From Mesorhizobium wenxiniae (GTDB taxonomy: Bacteria > Pseudomonadota > Alphaproteobacteria > Rhizobiales > Rhizobiaceae): DNA of 64,000 nucleotides. A model generated the notes under the pieces. The model ran no database searches, was not told the origin of the DNA, and was given only the letters and a program-made list of their open reading frames with translations. The stretch is from contig NZ_NPKH01000039.1 of NCBI RefSeq assembly GCF_002284535.1, positions 310,001-374,000 on the forward strand. The letters are read 5' to 3'. Of the stretch, positions 34,468 to 46,699 are shown piece by piece; the stretch's first letter is position 1; every line of letters begins with the position of its first letter. Made by a program: the position numbers and the translations under genes.

Positions 34468-35160
34468 TTGATTGAACAAGAGACCGTTGTGACAGGCTCT
34501 CTGGCCTTCATCTCAAGACTTTGCGATGCCGACCTCGCCGCGCTGACCAAACGGTGGCACGAGCGCAGCTATCGACACAACGAGCTAATCATTTCCCACG
34601 GCGACACTGGTCGCGATGTCTTCTTCCTGCTGGAAGGACGGGCTCGCGTGACACTGGTTTCAGCGGACGGCAGGGAGATAGCGTATCGCGATGTCGAACC
34701 GGGTGACATTTTCGGGGAGCTCGGAGGCATTGACGGGATTGCACGCTCTGCCAGCGTAGTCGCGCTGGAGGCAACCCGCGCTGCACGGCTGTCCGGCACA
34801 GCATTCCGGGATATCGTGATGACCCACCCGACTTTCGCCTGGATGCTGCTTGAGCATCTGTCTGCCCAGCTCCGGCGCATGACCGAGCGGGTATTCGAAT
34901 ACAGCACTCTGGTCGTGCGAAAACGGCTGATCGTCGAGCTCCTGCATCGGGCGGAGAAAGCCGCACTCGTGGACGGCGAGGTGTCCATAAGCCCGGCACC
35001 GACGCATTCCGAGCTGGCGGCAACGATGAGCACGCACAGGGAAGCGGTCTCGCGCGAAATGAGCGACCTCGCCAAGAGAGGCCTGATCGAAAAGCGCGGC
35101 AGCAGGTTATTGCTGCATGACGTCTCGGCACTACGGGCGCTGGTCGACAAGAAGGAATAA
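34468..35160 (+). CDS. Crp/Fnr-family transcriptional regulator
   Basis: 230-residue regulator. The N-terminal cyclic-nucleotide-binding-like beta barrel has ELIISHGDTGRDVFFLLEGR, VTLVSADGREIAYRDVEPGD and IFGELGGIDGIARSASVVAL, close to the cNMP phosphate-binding cassette (FGELG...R-S-A). A dimer helix (LSAQLRRMTERVFEYS) leads to the HTH (THSELAATMSTHREAVSREM, SDLAKRGLIEKRGSRLLLHD). No N-terminal cysteine cluster for an iron-sulfur centre is present, so it is Crp-like rather than oxygen-sensing FNR. A TTG at 34468 is the apparent start, with AAGGTGA eight bases upstream. The target genes are unknown. Confidence 0.88.
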   Translation: MIEQETVVTGSLAFISRLCDADLAALTKRWHERSYRHNELIISHGDTGRDVFFLLEGRARVTLVSADGREIAYRDVEPGDIFGELGGIDGIARSASVVALEATRAARLSGTAFRDIVMTHPTFAWMLLEHLSAQLRRMTERVFEYSTLVVRKRLIVELLHRAEKAALVDGEVSISPAPTHSELAATMSTHREAVSREMSDLAKRGLIEKRGSRLLLHDVSALRALVDKKE

Positions 35161-35215
35161 CGAAGGCTGTCGCTGCGGCGGGGGGCACCGCACGTTTCAT
35201 ACTCCTCGGCCGCAA

Positions 35216-35437
35216 GTGATTCGCGCAGCCCGCGCCTTGGCTGACATGGACCAAGGGACGCTTGCGAAGCGTGCCGGAATCAACATCAACACGGTAAGCG
35301 CCATGGAGAAGAAAGGCGCCGAAGGGCTCACGAGTGGCCTTGATAAGGTGCGCGCCGTGATGACCGTGTTGGAGGCCGAGGGCATCGAGTTTCTGAATCA
35401 CGGAAGCCCGGGTGTCCGACTGAAGGCGAAGCCGTGA
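35216..35437 (+). CDS. Small XRE-type HTH protein
   Basis: 73-residue protein with a helix-turn-helix: QVIRAARALADMDQGTLAKR, AGININTVSAMEKKGAEGLT, then a conserved C-terminal piece KVRAVMTVLEAEGIEFLNHG ending in SPGVRLK. This is the short stand-alone XRE type that ends with I-E-F-L/I common in Rhizobiales. The start is uncertain: GTG at 35216 (VIRAARAL) fits the family, whereas an upstream frame opening at 35117 overlaps the Crp/Fnr gene. Confidence 0.7.
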   Translation: MIRAARALADMDQGTLAKRAGININTVSAMEKKGAEGLTSGLDKVRAVMTVLEAEGIEFLNHGSPGVRLKAKP

Positions 35438-35938
35438 TCGGGGATGATCTGGAGGCCCAAGGGCTTTCCTACCGAAAGGCGCGGCGGAGTAGTGCGCCCT
35501 TGCGAAGGCGAGCTACGGGGGGTCATCACTTATCGAGCGGTGATCGGTGAAAGCTTACGAAGGACGGAGTTCGCGTACTATTTCGGGGAACACGGGAAGC
35601 TTGCCGGTGAAGGGCGTGATCTTCTCCCAATTCCAATCTTGGTAGGCTTGCGTTCAACATAAGACCAGCAATAGCCGCGGTGGGAGCGGCCATGTGACCA
35701 TCCGTCTCAAAGATCGGGTTTCCAGTTGCCGATGCACGGCCTCGGGAAGGAGCTTGGAACGCGTTTGGTCGAGAAGATCAAAAAGGGCTTGGGGCTTCTT
35801 CGGCCTGCGTGAACTTCCGAACCACTTAGCGCCTACGCTAATCAAGGCGCTCCGGAAGATCTGGGAATCCGGCAACCCAGTCCATCGCCCGTCGCCGCCT
35901 CCACTCTGTCAAACAGCGTGCGAACTCGGCTTGCGCCT
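35438..35938. other. Intergenic region with no certain gene
   Basis: About 500 bases between the small XRE gene and the resolvase. A 72-codon frame at 35444-35662 on the plus strand (containing ITYRAVIGESLRRTEFAYYF) is open but without recognised similarity and without a strong ribosome site, so I do not call it a gene. The rest shows no feature. Confidence 0.35.
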
Positions 35939-36607
35939 TCAGACCGCGCTACGCTTTAAGATATCACTGATCTGCGTTGCCGCCCATGTGCCACCGCGAG
36001 CCGTAGGGATTCCACGCGCATTGAGAGCGGCGGCCGTTTTCCGCATGGATGCACCTGTTGCCTGAATTTCTCTGATGATGGGCAGTACGTTGGCTGCGAA
36101 GTCTTTGGCAATGGCCGTACGGCGCTCTGCAGCCGCTTCCTGAGCCTGGCGGATCCGCGGATTACCAAGCCGAACGCCACGGGCCTTAACGGCTGCGAGC
36201 GCGTCTTTCGTGCGCTGTGAAATCATGGCGCGTTCCTGTTCCGCAACGGCTGCATAGATGTGCAGCATGAAAGGCGACACGTCCGCGCCCAGCTCCGCGA
36301 CAATGAACGGCGTCCGCTTCGCCATGAGAGCCGAGATAAAGGCCACATCCCGGGACAGGCGATCGAGCTTGGCGACGACGACCGCGCAATCATTGCGCTT
36401 GGCTTCCGACAATGCCGCAGCGAGTTGGGGGCGTTTGTTCAAAGCATCCGCGCCTTTGCCTGTCTCGACTTCCTGAAATTCGGCGATCAGCTCTAAGCCT
36501 TCGGCCTCAGCGAATTTCGCAATCCCCACCCGCTGCGCTTCGAGACCCAGGCCAGACTTGCCCTGCTTTGCTGTCGAAACGCGGACATAAGCGACGGCCC
36601 GTTTCAT
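35939..36607 (-). CDS. Serine recombinase, Pin/resolvase type
   Basis: 222-residue small serine recombinase. The catalytic domain has AVAYVRVSTAKQGKSGLGLE (Ser of the VRVS motif, near residue 10), VAKLDRLSRDVAFISALMAK and AAVAEQERAMISQRTKDALA. The C-terminal DNA-binding part is short, with ASMRKTAAALNARGIPTARG and WAATQISDILKRSAV. The start MKRAVAYVRVST at 36607 has AGGGA upstream. Enzymes of this type invert or resolve DNA; no inverted repeat target is seen next to it. It may belong to a second small mobile segment. It is separate from the large serine recombinase at 15.4-16.9 kb. Confidence 0.88.
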   Translation of the reverse strand: MKRAVAYVRVSTAKQGKSGLGLEAQRVGIAKFAEAEGLELIAEFQEVETGKGADALNKRPQLAAALSEAKRNDCAVVVAKLDRLSRDVAFISALMAKRTPFIVAELGADVSPFMLHIYAAVAEQERAMISQRTKDALAAVKARGVRLGNPRIRQAQEAAAERRTAIAKDFAANVLPIIREIQATGASMRKTAAALNARGIPTARGGTWAATQISDILKRSAV

Positions 36608-36921
36608 TTCCCTGCGTCCCTTTCCGTTATGTAAGGACACTATACCTCAAATTAGAATCTTCAAATATACCACCGCTACCTTCCCAAATCACAACGTTGC
36701 GTTTCCCCACACTCGTGCCAGCGCAACTTTTCCGCAATCGGCCCGGGGTCGCCGGCAGACTTGTGAGAAGGGAATGGATCGTTTCGACCTCGGCACCTAT
36801 CGGCGACCCATCTCCGGTGCAACGCTGCGCGCAGCAATAATTCTTGAAAGCCGCCGCTGAGAACAGCAAACGGACTCTCGATGCTATCTTCGCCATAGGC
36901 AGGCGCATCGGACGAACGAAT
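36608..36921. other. Intergenic region upstream of the resolvase
   Basis: No firm gene. An AT-rich stretch at 36640-36670 (CACTATACCTCAAATTAG) is the likely promoter area for the leftward resolvase. A short plus-strand frame from 36776 (MDRFDLGTYRRPISGATLRA, 28 codons) has a good ribosome site (AGAAGGGA) and recalls the opening of some TPR proteins, but it is too short to call and may be a gene remnant. Confidence 0.35.
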
Positions 36922-36954
36922 GAAAAAGGCCCGCGCCTCTGGCGGAGAGCGGGC
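36922..36954 (-). terminator. Rho-independent terminator on the minus strand
   Basis: Outer stem GCCCGC and GCGGGC with a paired inner part, followed on the minus strand by CTTTTT. It ends leftward transcription coming from about 37 kb, where only a gene fragment is left. Confidence 0.7.
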
Positions 36955-37023
36955 GCGATCGGATTAGGCCCGACCTGCAGCGGGGAAGCGCAAGGTGGCG
37001 CCCCCACTGCTCACAGACAATCA

Positions 37024-37127
37024 TTAGAGATCGCTAATTTTCTGCTTGACGACCGCTTCGCCGGCACCAAAATCATGCTGTTCAAACGGGGGGAGATCGC
37101 CATGCCTGACGGCATCGAATCTACTTC
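37024..37127 (-). pseudogene. Possible C-terminal fragment of a lost gene
   Basis: A short minus-strand frame ends in FDAVRHGDLPPFEQHDFGAG, EAVVKQKISDL, stop at 37024. The only support is its protein-like composition and the terminator 70 bases downstream on the same strand. It begins abruptly near 37127, where the plus-strand open frame also begins without a start codon. I read it as the 3' end of a gene cut at a recombination junction. Identity unknown. Confidence 0.3.
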
Positions 37128-37991
37128 AGTGCGAGCCTGGCGCCGGGTCAGCGCGAAATAGTCGAGCAGTCGATCGCGTCGGCGGCGGAGCGCACGCGTG
37201 CGGAGGCCGACGCCGCGCGCGAGCGAGCGGCAGAGGAGGACAAGCTGCATGACGCGATCACGGCGCGCCTTGCGAAGCTGATCCGAGCGGACCCCGGAGT
37301 TGCAGAGGCGCTCGAAGGGGTCGGCATGCGGCCATTCAAGGCTAAGGACAGCCTGCGCCTGCAGGGCCCGCCTGGCGGAGGGCGCGATCACGTGATCCCT
37401 GCGCCGCCGACCGACAGCAGCGTCGAGCAGCGGCTTCCTCCCTACGACTTCGCCTGGAGATGGCACCACGACGGAGGGGCCCCTCCGTTCAGCCAGAGCG
37501 GCGACCAACGGGGACGCCTCGGCGTGGATGCGCGGGCCGGCGGCGGGGTCGCGGGCGGCGCCAGCCGTTTTGTCCACGCACACATCGGCGTCGGCTGCAT
37601 CGTGCGGACCGATCGTCCGATCGCCGTCGAGTTGTTCGCGCCGCGCTCATCGCGCCATTCCTTCACCATTGGCGCACGCGGTATTGGTGCGAGCGCCACC
37701 TCGGAGGGTGGCCTTGAGACGACTTTTATGAACGGCGGCCAGGTCTTGATGGCGGGCACCTTTCCGTGGTGGCGCAGGCGCGGGAGCAGCCTCTCAGAGA
37801 ATGCGAGGGGTCGGACTGGCTTCACGAGCGTCTTCCCCAGTGGCATGGGAGGACGAATCGACCCGGGCGAATACACCTTCAACGTGGGCATCTGGGCATT
37901 CGCCGATTACGCTTCAGGCATTAGAAGCGCGGGAGTGCAGTCGCTGGTCGAGAGCAGCATTATCGAGATGCGAATCCATCGCCGGGACTGA
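37110..37991 (+). pseudogene. Protein of unknown function, probably lacking its 5' end
   Basis: The frame is open from 37110 to the stop at 37991. The first 70 codons read as a good coiled coil (SLAPGQREIVEQSIASAAER, TRAEADAARERAAEEDKLHD, AITARLAKLIRADPGVAEAL) but contain no ATG, GTG or TTG. The first ATG is at 37326, in the middle of that protein. The later part is glycine- and serine-rich beta-type sequence (GGVAGGASRFVHAHIGVGCI, RGIGASATSEGGLETTFMNG). I do not recognise a family. The missing start suggests 5' truncation at about 37127; if translation starts at 37326 the product has 221 residues. Confidence 0.5.
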
Positions 37992-38105
37992 ACCGGCCTA
38001 AGACCGATTCACGCACCAAGCCAGTCATACACCGCTGCCGTTCAAGCTCGTCGTGTGCGTGCAGAGCGGCTTCCCTGCCGGAGGCCCCGAGGCGGACGTC
38101 AACAG

Positions 38106-40757
38106 TTAGCTGGCCGTGCGCAGACGCCGAGATCGAACAAAGGCCTTTATTCCGTCGGAGTCCAACGCCTGCCCGAAGGCATAACCCTGCAGTATGTCGC
38201 AGCCCAAGCTCTTGAGTGTCTGTGCGTGCTCCATCGTCTCGACACCCTCCGCTACGACCTCAATACCCAGGGATTTGCCGATTTCAATGATCGACGAGAC
38301 GACCTGCCTTCGTTGCGGCGATTTGACAATTGGGACGACCAGCTGGCGATCTATCTTCAGCCGGCGAGGCTGCAGCTTGAGCAAGCTGACTATTGAGGCA
38401 TAGCCCGTACCAAAATCGTCTATTTCTACGTCAATGCCGAGATCTTTTATCTGCTCAAGATTCCAGGTAACAAAATCATCATTTTCGTCAAGGAAAATTG
38501 ACTCAACGAGCTCGAATGAAATCGTTCCTTTCTTGATATTCAGCTTCCTAAGACTCTTTATGAGTTCCTCATCTTGAAGGCGGCGCGCCGAAACGTTGAC
38601 TGACACCCGCGGAATGTGAAGATTCGCAGCAGACCACCCTTCGAAATCCAAAAGCGATTGCTCTAATATGGTTCGATCGATGATCGAGACGACATTCAGT
38701 TCTTCCGCAATCCTTAGGAATACATCGGGCGCCAAAATACCCTTCTCCGGATGTCTCCATCGCGCCAGCGCCTCAACCCCAACAATTTCGAGCGTTTTTG
38801 CGTCAAATTGCGGCTGGTAGAAGGGAATGAACTCGTTGCGCTCAAGGCCGCCGAGAATTTCGTCGGCAATCCGTTTTGTGTCGACGATTTCGCTTTGCAT
38901 CGCCTCGGTGAAGAATTCGTATCGATTGCGCCCACGCCCCTTTGCTCGGTAAAGCGCGATGTCAGCGTTGACCAGCAGGTGTTTGGCTTCGACATCTTTT
39001 CCGTTGTCGACTGCAATTCCCACGCTCACGCCAAAACGGCATCGATGGCCCTGGTAGTAGACGGGTTCGCGCATCTGGCTGATGACGCGGTCAGCGAGCA
39101 GCGCCAGTTGCTTGATATCGTCATGCACCACGCACAGGACGATGAATTCGTCTCCTCCGATCCGAGCGACGAATCCCTCACCATCGACCTTGGATCGGAG
39201 GACAGTTGACGCGTGAACAAGCATTGCGTCGCCTGCGGCGTGGCCAAGCGTATCGTTGATGTGCTTGAACCGATCCAGATCTATGTGAAGCAGTGCCGCA
39301 TACCCGCCGGCGCGCTTGGCGTTTGCTGCGTAATCTTCCAGCACTTGGTCGAGGTAACGTCGGTTGGGCAAACCGGTCAGCGAATCGTGGAGCGCAATGT
39401 GCTCTATGCGCGCCTTGGCCGACTCGAGTTCTGCATTTTTCGACTCGGAAAGCTGTTTTGCGCGAACCAGGTCCTTGTTCAGCAGGACATCGGCTGTCAC
39501 ATCCCATTCGGCGCCAATCATTTTTGGGGTGTCGTTTGCGACCCGGTGAATTATCGCTTTGGATCGGACATGGCGAATCTCGCCATCCGGCCGAATGATC
39601 CGGTACTCCGACAAATATGGCCCGCCCACGGCCATCGCGCTGTCGAAATCGGCGTGGGCGCCAGCCAAATCGTCCGGGTGGATTGCTCCCGCCCAGTCCA
39701 GGTAGCCGCGGTGCTCCCCAGTCGGTTTGCCGTATATTTCATTGACGCGGTCATCCCACGTAAGTTCGTTGGTCGCGAGATCGTGTTCCCAAACGCCAAT
39801 AGCTGACGCTTCCAGGGCGAGTTCCAGGCGTCTCGACAATCGACTCAGTTCCGCATAGTTGCGCTGTCTCTCGCCAATCAGGCGACCCGTAACCAGGAAT
39901 GGGATCACAACCAACGCCCCGGCCACCGCCATGATTGCGCGCAAGAACCAGGCGTTGTCGGGCGTCGAAGGCCAGCCGTTTTTGGGAATGGCTGCGATCC
40001 GCCACGAACCGGACGGGAGCAGAACGTCGGCTGTCACCGGATTGCTTTTGGCGACGCCCTCATTGCCGAAGAATTGATCTCCACTTGGACCGAGAGCGTC
40101 CTTACCGATCAGCGCTATGTCAATCCCGAGATCATCGTCAAGTAGGCCGCTCGCCTTATAAAGGCGCTGAACGTCGACAACGGCCGAAATGATGCCCCAG
40201 AACCTTTCGGTGTTGCCCGCACTCCGTACAAAAACCGGAATACGACCGACGAAGCCTTGCCCTCCCTGCCTCAAGTCGACGGGACCGGCAAGAATTAGCT
40301 CGCGCTCGTCTCGCGCCCTTAGCGCGGCCACACGCTGGCGCTCGTCCTTGCGGTAATCGAGGCCTATCGCCTTCTCGTTGCCCTCCATCGGGTACATCAG
40401 GGAAATGACCAGATCGGGCGCGCCGGCAATATTTTTCAATTGCGAGCCCCCGCCAAACAGGTTGCTCGCGAGCGAGGCGAAGCGTTGCTGTCCCATATAG
40501 GGCTCAGTCACGACCGCCGCGACCAGGCCCTGCACCAGTTGAAGGTTTCCGTTGATGTTACCTTCAAGCTTGGCGCGGATAAGATTGACCTTGGCCAGGA
40601 CATCCGCACGGGCGGCTTGATCCGAGACGACTTTGTTCTGGTGGTCCGCGAACGCTGCGCCAACGGCAATAACTATTACCGCCATTGCCGCCGGGATATT
40701 TGCCGACGAAAAAACAGCCTTCTTAATACCGCCGAACCTAGCGCGGAAAAGAGCCAA
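38106..40757 (-). CDS. CHASE-PAS-GGDEF-EAL cyclic-di-GMP protein
   Basis: 883-residue membrane sensor for c-di-GMP turnover. Two membrane segments (IPAAMAVIVIAVGAAFAD near residue 25; WFLRAIMAVAGALVVIPFLV near 270) enclose a periplasmic CHASE domain (LMYPMEGNEKAIGLDYRKDE, VPVFV-like end). Then comes a PAS domain (GVWEHDLATNELTWDDRVNE, YRIIRPDGEIRHVRSK). The GGDEF domain has DSLTGLPNRRYLDQVLEDYA and an intact signature ARIGGDEF near residue 530. The EAL domain has VGVEALARWRHPEKGILAPD near 664, plus FELVESIFLD, EIDDFGTGYASI and EVVAEGVET. Both active sites look intact, so it could make and break c-di-GMP. TTG at 40757 is the apparent start. Confidence 0.93.
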   Translation of the reverse strand: MALFRARFGGIKKAVFSSANIPAAMAVIVIAVGAAFADHQNKVVSDQAARADVLAKVNLIRAKLEGNINGNLQLVQGLVAAVVTEPYMGQQRFASLASNLFGGGSQLKNIAGAPDLVISLMYPMEGNEKAIGLDYRKDERQRVAALRARDERELILAGPVDLRQGGQGFVGRIPVFVRSAGNTERFWGIISAVVDVQRLYKASGLLDDDLGIDIALIGKDALGPSGDQFFGNEGVAKSNPVTADVLLPSGSWRIAAIPKNGWPSTPDNAWFLRAIMAVAGALVVIPFLVTGRLIGERQRNYAELSRLSRRLELALEASAIGVWEHDLATNELTWDDRVNEIYGKPTGEHRGYLDWAGAIHPDDLAGAHADFDSAMAVGGPYLSEYRIIRPDGEIRHVRSKAIIHRVANDTPKMIGAEWDVTADVLLNKDLVRAKQLSESKNAELESAKARIEHIALHDSLTGLPNRRYLDQVLEDYAANAKRAGGYAALLHIDLDRFKHINDTLGHAAGDAMLVHASTVLRSKVDGEGFVARIGGDEFIVLCVVHDDIKQLALLADRVISQMREPVYYQGHRCRFGVSVGIAVDNGKDVEAKHLLVNADIALYRAKGRGRNRYEFFTEAMQSEIVDTKRIADEILGGLERNEFIPFYQPQFDAKTLEIVGVEALARWRHPEKGILAPDVFLRIAEELNVVSIIDRTILEQSLLDFEGWSAANLHIPRVSVNVSARRLQDEELIKSLRKLNIKKGTISFELVESIFLDENDDFVTWNLEQIKDLGIDVEIDDFGTGYASIVSLLKLQPRRLKIDRQLVVPIVKSPQRRQVVSSIIEIGKSLGIEVVAEGVETMEHAQTLKSLGCDILQGYAFGQALDSDGIKAFVRSRRLRTAS

Positions 40758-40817
40758 TAGGCGATTCCTCAGCTGCTATTCGGGTTCTCGGGCAACCCGA
40801 CCAAGGAATATTAGCTA

Positions 40818-40834
40818 TCAAAATTTAATTTTGA
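40818..40834. promoter_or_regulatory. AT-rich inverted repeat before the GGDEF-EAL gene
   Basis: TCAAAATT-T-AATTTTGA, an 8-bp perfect dyad about 60 bases upstream of the start codon. The location suits an operator or a promoter upstream element. No regulator is assigned. Confidence 0.4.
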
Positions 40835-41038
40835 CCTTCACGGGTCCTAAAATTTTTGCACTTTCCGACCGCCTGGTGCCCCGGAGTGGTTGGAACAGAC
40901 CTGCGGCTCGCTTGACACCTTGGAATTGCTTGCAGTCGCTGAAGGTGCATGGGTTGCCCTCGTGGAGGGATAACCGTGCTCACCTTTCCGGCATCAGATC
41001 GACGAGATGACAATGCAAAAACTGGAATAAGAGTAGGA

Positions 41039-41905
41039 TTAGTGGCCCTCAATCGTCTTGGGGGTAACAAGGTATGGTATCTTGCCGACGCTACGCTTCG
41101 TCGCGCCAATGGAATAGGCCATTGGGATCTTGGGAGAGTTCTCTGGCAAGCCGTACATATCCTTGCCGGCCCTCACGGCAAATGAAAAGTGCTGCCACGA
41201 AACCGTGTCATGCTCATTGAGAAAATCAAGCGTCAGCCCAGCTGAAATCAGCGCGTTCACCACATCACTGACCGGATGAATCCACTCGTAGTAGCGAGGA
41301 TGCTTCAAGATGCGGTCGTCGCCGGTATAGGTGAGTTCCTCGTTCCATGCGAGTGGTCGAGCTATTGGCGTTCGCCAGTCATGCTTGAACTCCAGCGCCG
41401 CAGCCTTGCGGTCACACTGGAACATCAACGGGTGGCCCTCGGCCAGATAGAGCCGGCCGCCGGGGCGCAGGAGATCGGCAACCACTCGCGCCCAGCGGAA
41501 CACGTCGTCCAGCCAGTTTACCGAACCCCAGGTAACGTAAGCGATGTCAAAGGTTCGGCCGAGCGCCTCGACTGCCTCGAACAGTGGCGCCTCCACGAAG
41601 CGCACATTGGTCCCTGCCTTTGCAGCGAAATCCCGCGCCGCTGCGATCGCTGTCGGTGAAAAGTCGAGGCCGGTCACACTGCCCGCGCCCAGGTTCTTCA
41701 AGCTGATTGTGTCGAGCCCGATATGACATTGCAGATGGACGATATCTTTGCCGACAATGTCACCGACCTCGCGCGTTTCCAACTCATAGAGATTGGATCC
41801 GCCTGCCAGCACATTTTCTATGTGGTAGCTACCCGTTGTGTCGGTCGAATGCAGTTCGGCCCGATCATCCCAATTAAGGCGGTTCGCACCCAGAAACGGT
41901 TCCAA
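41039..41905 (-). CDS. Class I SAM-dependent methyltransferase
   Basis: 288-residue methyltransferase with unknown substrate. Motif I is DIVHLQCHIGLDTISLKNLG, an unusual form with QCHIG in place of the common G-x-G. Motif II is GSVTGLDFSPTAIAAARDFA with the acidic Asp for SAM ribose. The post-II region is FDIAYVTWGSVNWLDDVFRW and the motif after that is LRPGGRLYLAEGHPLMF. The C-terminal half has W/Y-rich segments (HPRYYEWIHPVSDVVNALIS). This type is often a small-molecule methyltransferase. TTG at 41905 is the only available start near the family's beginning. It lies alone between the GGDEF-EAL gene and metH. Confidence 0.8.
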   Translation of the reverse strand: MEPFLGANRLNWDDRAELHSTDTTGSYHIENVLAGGSNLYELETREVGDIVGKDIVHLQCHIGLDTISLKNLGAGSVTGLDFSPTAIAAARDFAAKAGTNVRFVEAPLFEAVEALGRTFDIAYVTWGSVNWLDDVFRWARVVADLLRPGGRLYLAEGHPLMFQCDRKAAALEFKHDWRTPIARPLAWNEELTYTGDDRILKHPRYYEWIHPVSDVVNALISAGLTLDFLNEHDTVSWQHFSFAVRAGKDMYGLPENSPKIPMAYSIGATKRSVGKIPYLVTPKTIEGH

Positions 41906-42142
41906 ATTGCCCCCCCAGTCCCTGACTAATATTTGGTAAACAGAACGTTAATATACTTTGCAGCTAAAGGATCGCGCGTCAATCCGAGGCGGGCCGGTGC
42001 ACCATCGCTGCAGGCCAGGCTCATCACCCTGGCCAAGGTGGAGGTGCCCATCAGGTGTCCGTGCAGAACGAGCGCGCAATCAGGACAAGGCTGCTGTCAT
42101 GGAGGTGCCGGCTTCTTGCCCAATCAGCCTCGCGGCGCGATT

Positions 42143-45946
<3,804 letters not shown>

Positions 45947-46417
45947 ATTCCGTCCTCGAGGCGACAGTCGCGCTTAAGCGACATAAAGACATCTTTATGT
46001 CAATATACGCTATTCGCTTGTTGCTGTCACCCCTGCCGCGGGGAATGCTGCCCGCTGATGCTACGAGGCCGCCTGCGCGTCTTTCAGGCGATCGCCGACG
46101 GGACGGCAGGTAAGATCTCCGACGGGGAAGTTGCTTCCTTCATGTGGTAGGCGGGAGCGACCTCTCTCGTCAGGAGAAGATCTCCGCCAGTTCGTCGACG
46201 CTGGTGCCTAACCTGCCGCAACTCGACATAGCTGACCGCGGTGGCGACCGAGGATCGGACGCAAGATCGGCTCAACGCCGCAGGCGCATGATGCCCGCCC
46301 GTTCCTGACGGCGTATTACGGCGAGCTCCGAGCCCATCTCGAGCGGAAGCTGCTGCTCGGCAACCGCAAGGCCGACAAGCACGCGCGCGGTAGCAACGCC
46401 GGACCAACGAGGCTGCC
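45947..46417. other. metH upstream region and remaining non-coding DNA
   Basis: The first 60 bases hold the metH operator. The remaining 400 bases carry no convincing gene. A plus-strand frame ending at 46420 reads FLTAYYGELRAHLERKLLLG and looks protein-like, but it has no start with a ribosome site and is taken as a remnant or chance frame. No cobalamin riboswitch is recognisable. Confidence 0.4.
45980..46001. promoter_or_regulatory. Operator-like inverted repeat upstream of metH
   Basis: Arms GACATAAAGA and TCTTTATGTC, 10 bp each and perfectly inverted, with a 2-base centre, 34 bases before the metH start. ATAAAGA/TCTTTAT dyads of this size are typical of ArsR-family operators. An ArsR-type regulator of the SAM/SAH cycle (SahR-like) is a reasonable guess but not shown. 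Confidence 0.6.
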
Positions 46418-46699
46418 ATGAACACATCTCTATCCGAACTTGAACTTCAAGAGATGGAAGCCCGAGTTGCCGCGGCCCAAGCTGGCCCGTGGAAATCATG
46501 GGTCGAGGGCCGGGACTTCCTGGGCGGGTCAAATTTCATCCAGACCGGCCAAGGGGCGGATCGCGGCGAGGACATCGAAATGACCGGCGCGACGGTCGCG
46601 GACCAGGATTTCATGGCCGCCGCGCGTCAGGATCTTCCTCGCCTGATCGCCGAAGTGCGCAGACTCCGCGGGCTCCTCAATCGAGCAAATGGCACCTAA
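46418..46699 (+). CDS. Small conserved-looking protein of unknown function (93 aa)
   Basis: 93-residue soluble protein: LSELELQEMEARVAAAQAGP, then DIEMTGATVADQDFMAAARQ and DLPRLIAEVRRLRGLLNRAN. The ending A-R-x-D-(I/L)-P-x-L-(I/L)-x-E-(I/V)-R-R-L-R is a recurrent pattern in small bacterial proteins of unknown function. The stop overlaps the stop of the convergent isomerase gene by three bases. Upstream TAGCAACGCCGGACCAACGAG has no clear ribosome site. Confidence 0.6.
   Translation: MNTSLSELELQEMEARVAAAQAGPWKSWVEGRDFLGGSNFIQTGQGADRGEDIEMTGATVADQDFMAAARQDLPRLIAEVRRLRGLLNRANGT

Noticed and set aside
35444..35662. A 72-codon frame between the small XRE gene and the resolvase
   Set aside because: No recognisable family, weak start context, and surrounded by non-coding sequence; kept only as a note in the intergenic entry.
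36776..36862. Short frame MDRFDLGTYRRPISG... with a good ribosome site
   Set aside because: Only 28 codons; similarity to openings of some TPR proteins is from memory and too weak to call a gene.
31000..42000. Search for a second copy of the tRNA-Gln 3' end (right attachment site)
   Set aside because: No stretch such as GGTTCGAATCCAGG was seen by eye, so no attachment site is claimed and the right edge of the island is left open.
42000..42142. A riboswitch-like GC-rich segment next to metH
   Set aside because: It lies downstream of metH, not in its leader, and shows neither a cobalamin box nor a SAM-riboswitch core.
46084..46425. A 113-codon minus-strand frame upstream of the small gene at 46418
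   Set aside because: Cys/Arg/Ala-rich composition typical of an antisense shadow in GC-rich DNA, with no ribosome site or family resemblance.
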